Source: Liquidambar formosana (Eukaryota; Streptophyta; Magnoliopsida; Saxifragales; Altingiaceae). Taken from it: DNA of 64,000 bases. The notes beneath the pieces are model-generated. The model did not search any database. It was not told where the DNA came from and saw only the letters and a list, made by a program, of their open reading frames with translations. Position numbers and translations under genes: made by a program. Location of the stretch: the NCBI GenBank assembly GCA_039720395.1, contig CM077823.1, positions 33,934,371 through 33,998,370 on the forward strand, in the 5' to 3' direction. Shown here one piece after another: positions 24,115-37,036 of the stretch. Within the stretch, counting starts at the first letter, position 1. Each line of letters begins with the position of its first letter.

Positions 24115-27100
24115 ATGCAAGGGCAAAGGAGTACCATTGATTCCTACCCCGAGACAGTTGATTTTGACCAGGGGTCTGTTTCCAATAACACCAGTATGAA
24201 TCAGCAGACTTCTTGGAATAACCTGTTCAATCCAGTGGAAAACCGGTTGCCAAACTATATGCTATCTTCCACTGAGGCAAATTTTACATGTGGGAATACT
24301 GTTGGTCATGATGTTCGGAGCTTCTCTGGCTGGGTTTCGGGTGAACCTAGCTCTAGTAATCCACCAAACCCGCTCATTGATGATGGTATAAAAATTGAAA
24401 ATGGTTGGTCTTCATCATTCAGTGCTCGTGCTGGAGCAGGTCCAAGGTTAGAAGAAAGGCGACTTCAACCAACTAATATCCCTCTTCATGAGAATGTTAA
24501 TGTTGGTTCTAGTGGCAATATGGTTTCTAGTGGGCCTTTATTTCTGCAAAGTTCCAATTCTAATTGTATACCTCAGAATGTAAATCTAAATGCAGGATAT
24601 ATGAGCAACGGTGGTAATAATGGGCAGGGTATGGGATCAGGTGTATCCTCTGATCTCTGCAAGTCAGGTGGATCAGAATCAGCCCAGATTCCATCTGCTA
24701 GTTTTTCTTCTGCTAATGTTGGGACTTCTTCTGGAAGTTCTGGTTTTGTGGTAGAGGAAAACGATGGTGGATCTGGTTCTTCTTTGGGTAGTTGGGGTTT
24801 ATCCTGCAAGAGAAAGGCGCTTGAAGGTACGTCTGGGCAGTCATATCCAGGTGGAAGTTCTAGCTGCTTTACTCAAGCTGAAAACAGCGTATGGCATACT
24901 GTTCCTGCTCGTAATAATGCTTCTAATAGCTTAAGTATATCTACACCACCAGGGAATTCTTCTAGTGTTAGTACTCCGGAACAGCTGAACCCAAGAATTG
25001 GGGTTGGTATGAGAGGAGTAGCTTCTGATGTCTTTCCTTCGTTAAGTGTCACAGGAAATGCCGAAAGCTCTTTTAGAAATTTTGGTAGGAGAGTAAATTC
25101 TGGACATCAACAGGAATCTGTACCATTTAATTTATCATCAGCAGGGAATGCCAGGCGTTCTAATGTTTGCACTCCGCATCAATCATCTCGACCTTTCTCA
25201 TTTGTTGAATCTTTGGAGTTGAGATCAACAGCAGGAGTAGCAGCCAATACAAGTGCTTCCCCGAGCCAGTCTCATGTGCATATTCCAGGTTTGTCAAGAA
25301 CTTTGCACCCTTTCCCTTGGAATGGGGCTTCCAGTTCAAGGGCCGGCAGTTCATCAGGTTCTATTAACCTTTCTGGAGAGAGAGGTGTTGCATTACGAGA
25401 GGAAGCAAACTTAAGAAGCACCTCAAGAAATAATGGAGAGCATCCCATGTTTGTTCCTGCAACTGAGACAAGAACTTTGGGACAAGATCCAACGAATTGG
25501 AGTTTGGCCACTGGAAATATGAGCACTCCAGGTGTTGTTCCTTCTACTTCTCGAATTGGCACCAGTTCAAGTGTTCATCCTTTGCCTACTCCATCCTGGA
25601 TTACTCATCACAACCCTCCGATACAAAATCAGCAAAGATTATCAGGATTTTCTCCTTGGACTCTGTTTCCATCTGTTGACTCTGAGTCTGGAAGTCAGAG
25701 TGCTCATTTCCCCCCATTGCCTTCAGGTCCTTCTGCTTCCTCACAGGAGACCGTGACGCCATCTGGACCTAATAGTCAGGGCCATCATCAACCATATCCA
25801 AGATCTGCACTTTTGATGGAGGGACAAGGCGATGAAATTCTTGGTATGCCTCACTCGTTGCGGGCTTTAGCTGCTGACATTGAAGGGAGACACAGGCTAA
25901 TTTCTGAGGTTTGTATTTTGACAATTTAGTTATTTATTTTAGCGTCATGTTCGTTTTCATTTATACTATTTATGTTGTTACTCTATATAAACAGTGCAGA
26001 GGTATCATGTTTTCAATTATGGTAGTTTGGTAGAGAAGTACAGATCATAATAATGTTATTATAGTAGATTAGTAGCATTCCATGGTAGAAAGCACAAGCT
26101 TATTTGACATTGCTACTGATATTATCGTTGTCATCATCATCATTACTATTGATGTTCTTTTTGTCCCTTTCCAGCGAAATATCTAAAATATGCCTAAACA
26201 GTATAAATAGTTGAGGTGCATGCAAGGGGCATATTCATTATGCATTGAGAATTATGCCTCACACAACCATGAGGCTTATGCCTCAACTCAGAGGGGGTAA
26301 AACACTTTTCTTAATTCTTACACATAGCCTATAGGATAATGCTACTGTTCACATTTTTTTTCCTCATCTTTTTCCCAACTATCCCACATGGGGTGTGACT
26401 CATGTGGGTCCTAGTGTTATTTCTGCACACTTTCCCATAATTATCTGAATCCCCCCCCCCCCCCCCAAAAAAAAAAACCCTTTTTTTGGTGAAGTATATA
26501 ATAATTAATTGAAGGGACCTAGTATTATTTCCTTTAGCAACATCAAAAGAAACTCAAAGTAACTTTTACCCCTTGCATTTGCATTGTACATGGTTTCTAC
26601 TTACTCAAGTTGAAAGGACATAACTCTAATATCTCTGAAATTTAACATAATTTCAAAATTTAACTCGGATTCTTTTAAAGGTGTAAGAAAAACTTAATTT
26701 GCACAAGTGCTACAAAATGCCTACTAAAATGCAGAATTGATTACAATCTTGTTCAAAATTTTCTAATCTTAAAAACATGGCTGTAAATGAGCTGAGTTGA
26801 GTCAAGTTGCAGCCTTGCAGGTATTTCATCTGGCTGGACTTGGAAAAACTGATGGGCTTTTAAATAGGATTGAATTTGGCGTGTTTATTGCGCACATGAT
26901 CTTAAACGACCCGGTCTTGGGAAGCTTGGTTTCTTGTACAATCTTATAGTGCTTATTGGCCTACTGAATTGAGTAGCATGCTGCTTGAACTTGTTTTGAA
27001 AAATTAAGGAGTTCTAAGACATGATTGAGGTTGGCTTGTTTATCTCATGAACAATACCCCACAAGCCTTTAGTCAAGCTGGTCATTCATTTAGCTGTGTT

Positions 27101-30100
27101 ATAAGGAAAGAGTTTATAATCTTGTTGTTCTCCATACAAAAAATTAGTTATTGCTAGCTATTTGATTATTGAACCTCTTAAGGGTGGCCACAAAAGCGTT
27201 CATGTAATTGAACTCACATTGCCCCTCCTCACTCTTGTGCTCACAAGGGTTTATTGCACGCGTGTCCATGGTTCAAAGTTCACGATGTTAGACCTTTTAA
27301 CTTGGTTACGGAAACATGGCTTGGTTTTGGGACAAAATGCAATAATAAATGCTATAAAAAAAAAAAAAAAATCCAAGAATATGTAAAATTGTAGATTGTC
27401 CAAAACTAACTTAAAAATCAACTACTTATTGTCTTTCCTTTACCATCTTTCGCATTCTTAAAAGCAATAAAGTAATTAATGATCCATGTTTTCAACTTCA
27501 TGAATTTGTAGGATTTCATAGATATAGCCCTAAATATATTCTTTGAGCAACTTTGTAATGAAAAATTGGGAAGCCTCTTTAAAAAAAAAAAGAGTTTTTA
27601 AAAGACAATCTATATAGCATCATAATTGATTTTTTAGAAAAAGGATGGAAAAACATTGATTTGAGATAAAATCATTATACTAAACAATCTAGATTTAGCA
27701 AATTAATTTTGAAATCACCTCACATTAGGAAAGTAGTTCTAGATCTAACAAACCTCAAATCTTTATCGATATTATTATTCTTTTTGGTCTTGGCTATTGA
27801 TTCATTCCAATTTATAGAGTGCACCCAGAATTCGACAGAGTTCACACAATGCCAAGAATGCCCTTTTGCCTTGACACTCCCATTGCGTGACAGCTTTGTC
27901 ACAGTAGAAATCTTCACCGCCGAGCTCTTTGCCGAGGTTGTAAAATTGCCATGGTGCCTGCCAAAGAGAACCTGATGCTCAAGTTAGTATGGAAGAAAGG
28001 AGGAAAACTAAGAAATTGGAAATGAATTTCTCCCAATACCTTTGATTTAGAGTGGATTTTCCTCTTGTAGAGAATTTCTCATCTTGGATTAATTTAAATT
28101 CCTCCTTTGGTGGGAGTGATTAGGTGCATAGTTGGATTGATATCAATCTTCATGTGATTGATTTCTTGCAGATCTCTTTCCTTTCATGCCAATCTCTAAT
28201 TGGTACCTCCCTTTTTCAGTTAGGATTTGTGAGTGGTGGTTGTTATCTTCGCCTGGTTTTGAATTCCCTTACTGGGATCGATTCCAGATTCCCCTTGCTG
28301 GAATAATTTTAAGGTTGCATCCTTGGCGTAGAATTTGGGCCTGACCCAAACATGGCTCATCGAAATTATCATGGTTGTCAGGGTCTAGGCCATGTTATTT
28401 ATACAGGCTTCATGGGCTTGGCTTCTCCTGATCCAACACTTATTGCAAGCTCTGGTGCTAGTGAGGGGTCCGTTCTCATTCATCATTTGGCCATGTGTCC
28501 CATTATGTTTGGGCAGTGATTTTTGTTCTACCACATATAATATATAAAGATTCATAGAATCTTACATTCTCCTCTATTTGTATAACACGCTTACCAAAAA
28601 AACAGTTCCTTCCCTAGATGCACATTTTTGTATTTATCTAGTTTGTACCGTGTAATCAAATTTTTTTTTTTTTGAAATGTCTGTATCTTCATTAGTGTAC
28701 CATTTATGTATTTAATACATAGGAGGGTTTTTTGTTATTGTTGTCAGAAGAGAAAAATGCAACAACACCGTGTTAGACAAGATCTGCCTATCATATCTTC
28801 CCAAATAATAGTCAAAATCTTTGTTGGAAAACTAGACTCCCAAATACATTTACTTTTTAATTGATAACCTAAGTTAGTTAAAAGATTCGCTTCTTGATTA
28901 GCTTTTCTAAAAAGGGAGGGCTATTTCCACACCCTTTTTTTGCTTATCCACACCCCTCCAAGTATAATTTTGTCATTTCATCTCTTTCTAATTCTCTCCT
29001 CTCTCCTCCCTCATCACATTTTTCCTCTTCCATTTTCTCCGGCAACAACAATTCTCCACCATCCTCAACCCTTCCAAAGCATTCCCAACTCTCCCAATCA
29101 CCATACCCACATTCATTTATTGCCATCTATAACTCCAATTTTTCCTAACAAACTTCCATTTTTCCCTGCAATAACAGTGAGTAACCATCTCCAATCCTCC
29201 AAAACCATCCCAAACCTTCCAAAACACCATTTCTAAAGTCCATTTAACACCATCCCTAAACCCATTTTTTCCGGAAAAATTCCATCCGGTAGCCATGGCT
29301 CTCCTTTGCCTTTTATTTTTTTTTTAGGGAAAAAAAAAATTTGAAGAAGGGGTGAACCAGAGAGGGTCATCGTATGGATCAGTGATATCAGTTCTATTGG
29401 CCAAATCTAAATCCCTCTCGTCGGTCTCTCACTGATCTGATTTTTAGTCATGTGAGGATTATTGCCAGCCATCGGAGGTTCGGTGTCAAACTCGAAGAGT
29501 AAGCATCTGCTATGGGTTTGCATTTCCTTAGTTGAGTTTCGTGGAGTTCAAATCCATTTTGCTAGAGTTCAAATCCCTCTTCATCAACAAACTCATTTCA
29601 CCGGCGATTCACACAATGATTCCTTTCCTTTCCTTTCCTTTCCTTGCCTTGAAGGTGCCAAGCCCACCCTAACTGACAATGCCAATACAGCGGAGCCAAA
29701 CTCATTTTTTATTAGTTATTGCCGAAAAAAAAATGGAAGAGGCTAGGAAAAGGGCGAAAGAGATGAAATGACAAAATTATCCATGGAGGGGTGTGGATAA
29801 GTAAAAAAGGGTGTAGAAATAGGCCCTCCCTTTCTAAAAACATGTTTGAGTTGAATAATCATATTTTTTTTCTTTTCTGAGATGATCTTTTTAAAATCAC
29901 TAATTATATTATTTATATTCCAAGGACAACGCTCCAAATTGCTTAAACTCTTAAAAACAAGAATAACATCTCCTTCAATCATCGTATTCTTAAAACCTGT
30001 ATTTTTCTAATAGAAGTTCATTTCTTAAAGCAGTAGCCTCCATTCTAGGAACAGTGACATTATCCCCAAAGTAGTCCAACTGCGTACAATAAGATTTACC

Positions 30101-33100
30101 ACATATCTAGGAATATTTGTAGATATTTTAACATTAGTATCTTAAAAAGCACACACACATATTGATGATGACATAAGTGTGCATGTTTGATACTGAAATA
30201 TTTATTTTGGATCTCCACCTGGTCAAGGGAGTGGGGTCACTAGTTCAAATGTCTAGGTCAAATGGTTGGATGGGATGAAAAATCATCTACTGTTTGTTAT
30301 TTACTTAACATAGCATTAAGTATTATTACAAATAGGAAGATTAGCAACAAGGATTGATAGACTATTGTCATGGAGGAGCGGTTTTATACTCACAAAAGTG
30401 AGGGTTGAACCTTGGGAAGGGCTTCATTAAAAAAAAAAATTGAAAATTGGAATAGCGACTTACATCGACTTACATCGAGTTTGGTAGACTTGTGGTTTTA
30501 AAAATACGATAAAGGTTGTCATAATGGTAATGGTAAAGGTGGAACGGGACATGGTCACCACTGTCGTGAATTTTATTTTAAGCTTGCACAACATGCCCAA
30601 AACTTAGTGATATGGATGTTTTCACCCCAGAATCCTATATATTAATGTTTTTAAGGAGTTTTGGTGTATTTTATTCGACCTAATAAATTTTCTAAGTATG
30701 GGCGAAGCATTTTATGATTTTTTAATTTATTTTTATAGTCATTTTAGGCTATAATAGTTCATAAAGGAAAATAATACTACATTACTACTCATCAATTATC
30801 AATTTACCCCTAAAAGGAATGTCGTGTTTAATCCTAACTACATCCATTTCTAATATTGTCCTGGGGCTATCTCTTTGTTTTCCCACCCTTGTCGTAAGAT
30901 GTATTTAAAGTCCCCTAATTGCCATGGTTATCTCCCTTTTGTTTATTTGTATAGTAATTTCGTGGAGAAGCATGAGGATGCGCGATGTATTATGATGAAT
31001 AAGGTTGAAGTGGGTTGAAATTCCAAGTTTTTGGTGAAGCGGAGCAACATTACCACTAGATTCACTCCCAAAACCAGTTTTTCCCTTGAGTCTAAGTTTT
31101 TGGCTTGAAATCCTCTAAATCTATACTAGATCGAAGGTGAAAGAGGTAGAAAATAAAGCAAAATAAGAGAGGAAAAGATAAATGAGAAAAAAGTGGCCAA
31201 AATGGGTTAAAATGCTTTTTGTGTGTGTGTGTGTGTGTAAAGGTCGTTAAGATACCATCTATGTTACATGGATTCAGGTGTGCATGTTGGGTGCACGTGT
31301 CTAGATGTTAAATTCATCAGCGTTCCAAAGATTTTCCACTATTTTGAAGTGTTCAGGAGTACCCACACCCATGTCATGTTATGTTGACATAGGAGATTAA
31401 ATGCAAGATCCATGTAACAAAGGATACCGTTATGGTCAGTTACTCGTTACATAATAATTATTACCTGTTATGTATTGCCGTCAAGGTCTTTAGAGCTGTG
31501 AATCTCTGTACGCACCGTATCGGCTTGTAAAGCATAACGGCGCCTTCCAAAACCATTAGGTACATAACAGCTGATATTGAAAACATTGGTAGAGTCAAGT
31601 CTAGTCAAATCGAGTTTGGTCCGAGTTAAACCAAGTCATGCCTAGTTGTTCAAGTATGTAATCGAATTGGAATGGCTAAGGGGCTAGTCACAATTCGATT
31701 GGCTTGTCCGGTCCAGTTTTGATAATGATGTCGACATCATTTCCCTTTTCTTTTCTTATTTTTTCTTTTTCTTTTTTTTTTTTTTGGGGGGGGGGGGGGG
31801 TGGGAGTGGTTTATCTTATTCAATTAGATAATAAATTCTAAAAACTATTATCAACGGCTTTCCTTTATAGGTAATATTTCAAAAAATTTATCATCTCGTT
31901 GAAAAGATACCAAAAAAATTCACGTACGGGATATCTAGTTGAATAAGATACTAAAATTTAGAAACTAATATCAACAATAAGTCTTATTTTAGTACCGTAT
32001 TAGTTGGGGATTAAGTAAGATGACTTGATCCTAACATTGATGTGTGTTCTGGTTCAGTTAAGGCACATTCAAGCTTGGCATCACATTAAGTGATTTTTGG
32101 GGATTTGTGTTTGCTATTTTAGCTTTTGGATGTTATAACAAGCTTTTGGGTTTTGATGATTTGTTGTATGTCAGTTTTATATTCAACTCATAATTATAGA
32201 GTAAGAATTTGTTATTAAGTAATACTCTCCCCTTTCTTTAATAGGGAGAAAGTTTGTATAGTATTTTCATTGTTTGATGAAATTCAGATTTTATATTTGT
32301 GGCACATATTGGTAATAATGTAATATCATGCCTATTCTGTGGAAATTTGATAAAAATTTATTATTTTATGTAACAATGAAAAATTGATCTCCAGTTGGAT
32401 TAGACAGCCACTCTTGAATTATAAACTTATCTCAATTACTCTAAAACCAATTTCAACTTTCAGCGTGAGGTTATCTGAGACCTATATTTTACATGGGTGT
32501 GGGTGCAGGAGTATATTTCATGCAACCTCCATATCAGGCTATAATTGTATGATTTTATGGCCTTGTAAAACAAGTGTGATTTCATCTAAGCTAGAAAACT
32601 ATGTTTATAATCAAAATGACATCTTTTACCAATATCCAATAAGATATCATATAAAAATGAATATAGAAGGAAGTAGCTATAACTTCGTAAAGTAAACAAT
32701 GAAGCAACAAATATAGATTGTGCAACTCCATGAGGATCTGCTAAAAAACTAATATTTGTTGCCATGGCTGGTTAAGAACTTCAGTTGCAGAGTTTGAGAT
32801 TATTTCTCTAATTTTCTTTTCTCTAAAACAAATTTTAGCGGAATTAGGTCTTAGTTTGGAATTTCTTTGTTCGAATTTTGTTTCTCTACTGCACACTGCT
32901 TTTTGGTAGATTTTAATGGCAGATATTCTATGCTGATCGTGAGATTTTGACGATCGAGGCTTTTCTTTTCAACAGAATCTTTTTACCATAAATGGAGAAT
33001 AATAAATCCAATATTGGACTAGACTTTAATATTTGGAGACAAACAACTCACAAATATATTACCCCTGTTATTTACTTGGGCAACTCAATGGAAAGATGTC

Positions 33101-34921
33101 AACTTGAATAAAGGTCTTAATTGAAGTATTAATATTCTTTTCCGTTGGTATCTTTGAAGGGGAAAAAAAATGTACACTTTAGTATTTTATCCCAAAAAAG
33201 GAGGATTTTATATCATTATATTGATTTATTTTCTACTAGTAAAGTACATTAATTACCAGCCATTATGGTACACAAGATGTCCACATTGTTCTTCACCCTT
33301 TGAGGGACCCGGTGGGGTGGGTTTTCAAACTATAGTGGTGTCTTTTTTGAGTAGTAGTGCTTTCATCTAAGCTGTCTCCAATAAAAAGGATAATAAAAAA
33401 ACTGAGAGGTATGCTTTTTATAATGAATGGCAGTATCCACTGAACTATATATTTCTTTAGTCAAAATTCTCATAAATTATGCATTTAATATGCTTATTAA
33501 CTTATCACAGTGGTTGTTTGGGAATTTCCTGCCATATTGTTGGTCTTATTTGAATTGTTTGTGGCATTGGTTATTAGGTCTGGACTGGTCATCATCCTGT
33601 TTTGTTGGCTGGGTGATGGGTTAACCAATTCAATCGTGAATTGACTCGGTTAACTCATCTTGAGTTGCAAGACATTTAAATTTTTTGAATAATAATTTGA
33701 AATTCCATTGATAATAAGAAGCCAAGCTATTTGTCAGGTTTTTTGTTTGAAGTTCTTTTTGCTTCTTAGAGGTTCTAGGTTTGATTTTCTTAGCCCTAAT
33801 CCCTTCATTCTATTTTTAGCATAAAATATTAAAGCTTGTTTTTTTGGTCTAAGCAGGACCAATTTGACTGGCCATGTGGCTGGTTAATAGTTTGACCATC
33901 TGGTCCGGTCTGGGTTTAATGACTTGTTTTTCGGTTGGCTTTAGAGATTCTACGCTATCAATCCGCAATCTGCAATCCGCAATCCTCACTCTGCAATACC
34001 CATAGAACGATAACTTTGTTAGATTTATGGTTAGTCGGATACTTCTCCTCATGGACACGTCAGACACTTGTTGACACACCCTTGTTAACCAATTCCCTAA
34101 ACCACATTGGACCCTTACAATTGAGTCCACCTTTTTTTTCTCTTTTCTTAATTTCTTAAAATGTGTAGCTGAAGAAGGGAACTGTGCTTAATTTTTACTA
34201 AATATATTGTGTGGAGTTCCATTAGACAATCCTTCTAGAGTTTCATTGTTGCTAGAAAATTCTGTACCCTGATTTGTATTGTATTGATTTGTTGAAGGAG
34301 AGCATAATTTATATATATACAGGCTGGTTGTCCCCTTATTTTAATTAGACTAGGATTTTTAAATTAGAACCTATGTCTTTGTCAACCCAAGCCATTGAAG
34401 CATACACAGATAGGTCTATGAGGAGAACTAGTTCCTTTACTAAGAAAAGTCCAACAGACATCACCTACAGGACATGCTCAGATACAGGAAGTTCAAACAT
34501 ACCATTCATTCTCTAACATCACTTGATAAAACTTGAGAGAATTGAAACATGGAATAAAATGAACATAATACAAGTTTTGAATGGATTAAATCAGACTTGA
34601 TTCCAAGTTTCCAACTAAACTTAACCATGAAAGGGTTTAAGGGGGCCTCTTATCATCATCCAAGATGTGTTAAATCATGGCCTGGGCCTTGGAACTGTCC
34701 TTTCTACACCTCCCATACACGTGAAGGGTTTGCTGCCATTGATCCTCATTAGTTTGAAACAATAATTCGTTTAGTGGTAAGGAACTATTAAAATAGATGC
34801 TATATACATGCCTTCTATTGGGGGCATTGTCTGGTGCAATGGTAAAAGTTTTGAGCTGCGTAGTGTGAAGGTGCAGGTTCGAGTATTTAAAGTGGCCACT
34901 TTGTAACCACTCCCCCACACC

Positions 34922-34952
<31 letters not shown>

Positions 34953-37036
34953 AAAAAAGAAAAAAAAAGTTAAGACCGTATCCAGCTCACCCATCCCACA
35001 CTGGTAATTGTCTTTCATATATTACCAAATAAGTTAGAAACTTACTTATATGACCGATCCTGGATTATAAATTTATTCTGATTTGGAATTTGGGAAATTT
35101 TATTTGAATGATTTTGAATTATGGAAATGGTTCTTGAATTGTTTATATATGTAAAATGTTGTGTACATTCTACTTGTTTAATCTTCATTTCAAAATTTTG
35201 GCACAGTCTAAATTATATTTTGTGTTTTACTATTTAAGATTATATTCTGTTGCTATCAAACTGATTGGCTATCAATTAATTACTCCCACGCTAAAAATTT
35301 TTAAAATTAATAAATAAAATTTAAAAAAAAAAAAAAAAAAACACAAAAGAAAAGAACTCTGGAGCTAACATTTATTTTTGTTCTCTATGTAACAGATTCG
35401 TCAGGTTTTGAATGCCATGCGTAGGGGCCATAACTTACGAGTTGAGGTTTGATTTTGACTTTATTAGTATTTATTTCTCTGACCTGGATATGTTGTCTTG
35501 GGAATTTACTATCTTGGATGCTATTTGGATACTATATTTGACTGCAATAACAGTTTAGCTTAGGTTGCTAAAGTGGATTTATTTGTCTTATTTAAACTCA
35601 TTTGAGGTGACAAAAGGTTAGTAGATTTTTTTCTGTTCAAATAGGCCAAGACTCGATCTCAAGGTCTCCAAATGGAGAGTTGAGATCCTCAGCCAACAAG
35701 GCTGATTGTTCAGTGGCAAAAGGTTAGTAGATTTGTGCATATAAGTTCATATACTTCCACAATCTTTTGGAAAAATTGTGTGAGTACAGATTCATTCTTT
35801 TCTCTTGATTACATTTGAGCAGCAAGGACAGAAGTTCAGTATGGTTCTGTTGTTGTGGGAATCATTTCCTTGGAATGTACACAATACAGCAGTAGCCCCA
35901 CATTACAGTTTTACATGCATTCTCTTCACATTAGAGAAAAGTGGTGGAAACAACTGCCACTTGAATTCTTAAGAAAGCTTTCCTTCAAATTATAGTTTTT
36001 TAAATGATGTTTGCTAGCTGAAGCATGAATTTTCTGTGAAAACGATTTCTTCTGCAATGGAGCCTAAATGGACATTGTTTGTGTGGGGAGTTTATTTGCT
36101 CCTGTGTGTTGTGTTACATAGGCCATAAACTTGACCGCTCAACTTGGTGAACCATGCTAAGGCCTAGGGACTAGGGTGATGTTCCACTATTCACAAGCCA
36201 CGTCTTATGGTTTTGTGAATATGGCTGAAGGGCACAGACACAAGATGCTCCCTCGAGTAGTAGGGGAAATTTTTATGGGTATTCAACATGTTAGGCAAGA
36301 AACTAGTTATGGCCCACGGAGAAGCTCTTTTGATCTATAAAAACGCCCAAGTGCTTTCTTCTAAAATGCTTATGATATGAATGTCTGACATGTTGATTGG
36401 TGATGCGTCAGGATTATATGCTCTTTGACCCAATCATAAACCATGGCATGGCTGAATTCCATGATAGGCATAGAGAGATGCGGCTTGATGTTGATAACAT
36501 GTCTTACGAGGTAAAACCAGGCAATTTATTGTTCTGTTGTCAATTTTCCATGGAAGATTGTTCCCCTTACACAAAGTTGAAATATCAGGAATTGTTGGCC
36601 CTGGAAGAGCACATTGGAGATGTGAGCACGGGATTGAGTGAAGAAACCATTTTGAAGTCAATGAAACAGCGAAAATATATGTCCATCATGACAGGAACTG
36701 CGCTGGATGTGGAGCCATGCTGTGTTTGTCAGGTAAGATCTATATATCTCTCTATTTAGTGAAAATTGGTGAGATAAAAGAAAAAAAGGTAGAAAGATGG
36801 CTGCATTTAACAGCGTAATGTGGCTGATTTATTTGTTTTCACCGCTGATAAAAAATATATTAGTTTTCACCATGTTTACCTTGCCTGAACCTTTCTAATG
36901 GCAGGAGGAATATGCTGTTGGGGATGATGTTGGGACGCTAGTTTGCGGGCATGACTTCCACACTCACTGCATTAAACAGTGGCTGATGCAAAAGAATTTG
37001 TGCCCCATTTGTAAAACAACGGCCTTGGTTCCATGA
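24115..37036 (+). CDS. RING-H2 E3 ubiquitin ligase, MBR1/MBR2-like, five coding exons
   Basis: Coding exons: 24115-25908, 35396-35446, 36412-36510, 36589-36732 and 36905-37036 (TGA), all GT-AG and in frame, giving 739 residues. The start is the ATG at 24115 (MQGQRSTIDS, the usual family N-terminus); an upstream TTG at 24103 is not a start. Residues 1-598 are Ser/Asn/Gly-rich and probably disordered. The conserved block RLDVDNMSYEELLALEEHIG leads to a textbook RING-H2: C692-x2-C695-x14-C710-x-H712-x2-H715-x2-C718-x10-C729-x2-C732. Arabidopsis MBR1/MBR2 are ligases that promote turnover of Mediator subunit MED25 and influence flowering; a similar target here is inferred. Introns are 9487, 965, 78 and 172 bases. 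Confidence 0.93.
26451..26477. repeat. Poly-C/poly-A junction (C16 A11)
   Basis: A run of C passes directly into a run of A, as at 7127, 13249, 34920 and 63407. Confidence 0.9.
28914..29830. mobile_element. Non-autonomous Mutator-like element (MULE), 917 bp
   Basis: Terminal inverted repeats of roughly 75 bases start GGGAGGGCTATTTCCACACC on the left and, in reverse complement, GGGAGGGCCTATTTCTACAC on the right; both continue through CTTATCCACACCCCTCCA and AATTTTGTCATTTCATCTCT. Identical TTTCTAAAAA copies flank it at 28904-28913 and 29831-29840. A 10-base duplication with long inverted repeats is the hallmark of MULEs (9-11 bp). The interior has no transposase; its C-rich, proline-like text (about 29040-29280) has no recognised origin. 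It includes a TCCTT microsatellite at about 29620-29646. Confidence 0.85.
31772..31800. repeat. Poly-T/poly-G junction (T14 G15)
   Basis: The minus-strand equivalent of a C-run/A-run junction. Confidence 0.9.
34827..34958 (+). mobile_element. SINE (family C) ending in a C-run and A-run
   Basis: A-box-like TCTGGTGCAATGG followed by TTTTGAGCTGCG and B-box GGTTCGAGT, a short body, then C22 (34921-34942) and A16 (34943-34958). No target duplication found; the 5' boundary is approximate. Confidence 0.6.
35629..35716 (-). mobile_element. Short SINE with perfect 18-bp target duplication
   Basis: An 88-base insert sits between identical CAAAAGGTTAGTAGATTT copies at 35611-35628 and 35717-35734. On the minus strand it carries tRNA-like text (TTGGCTGAGG, then GAGATCGAGTC) and ends in CAGAAAAA. 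It lies in the 965-bp intron of the RING ligase gene. Confidence 0.75.

Larger units (their letters stand above)
25909..35395 (+). other. 9.5-kb intron of the RING ligase gene
   Basis: The donor is GAG/GTTTGT and the acceptor AACAG/ATT. It contains the Mutator-like element at 28914-29830, the SINE at 34827, C16/A11, T14/G15 and C22/A16 homopolymer junctions, and no ORF with a recognisable family. Insertions have probably inflated it. Confidence 0.85.

Noticed and set aside
27709..27975. 88-codon ORF with a hydrophobic segment in the giant intron
   Set aside because: No family match, located inside an intron with many repeats, and easily explained by chance.
30360..30440. SINE head ending in an A run
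   Set aside because: Only a weak B-box-like GGTTGAACC; the A-box is not convincing.
33590..33960. Possible foldback between GGTTAACCAATTC text and GGTTAATAGTTTGACC text
   Set aside because: Pairing is short and interrupted, and no target duplication was found.
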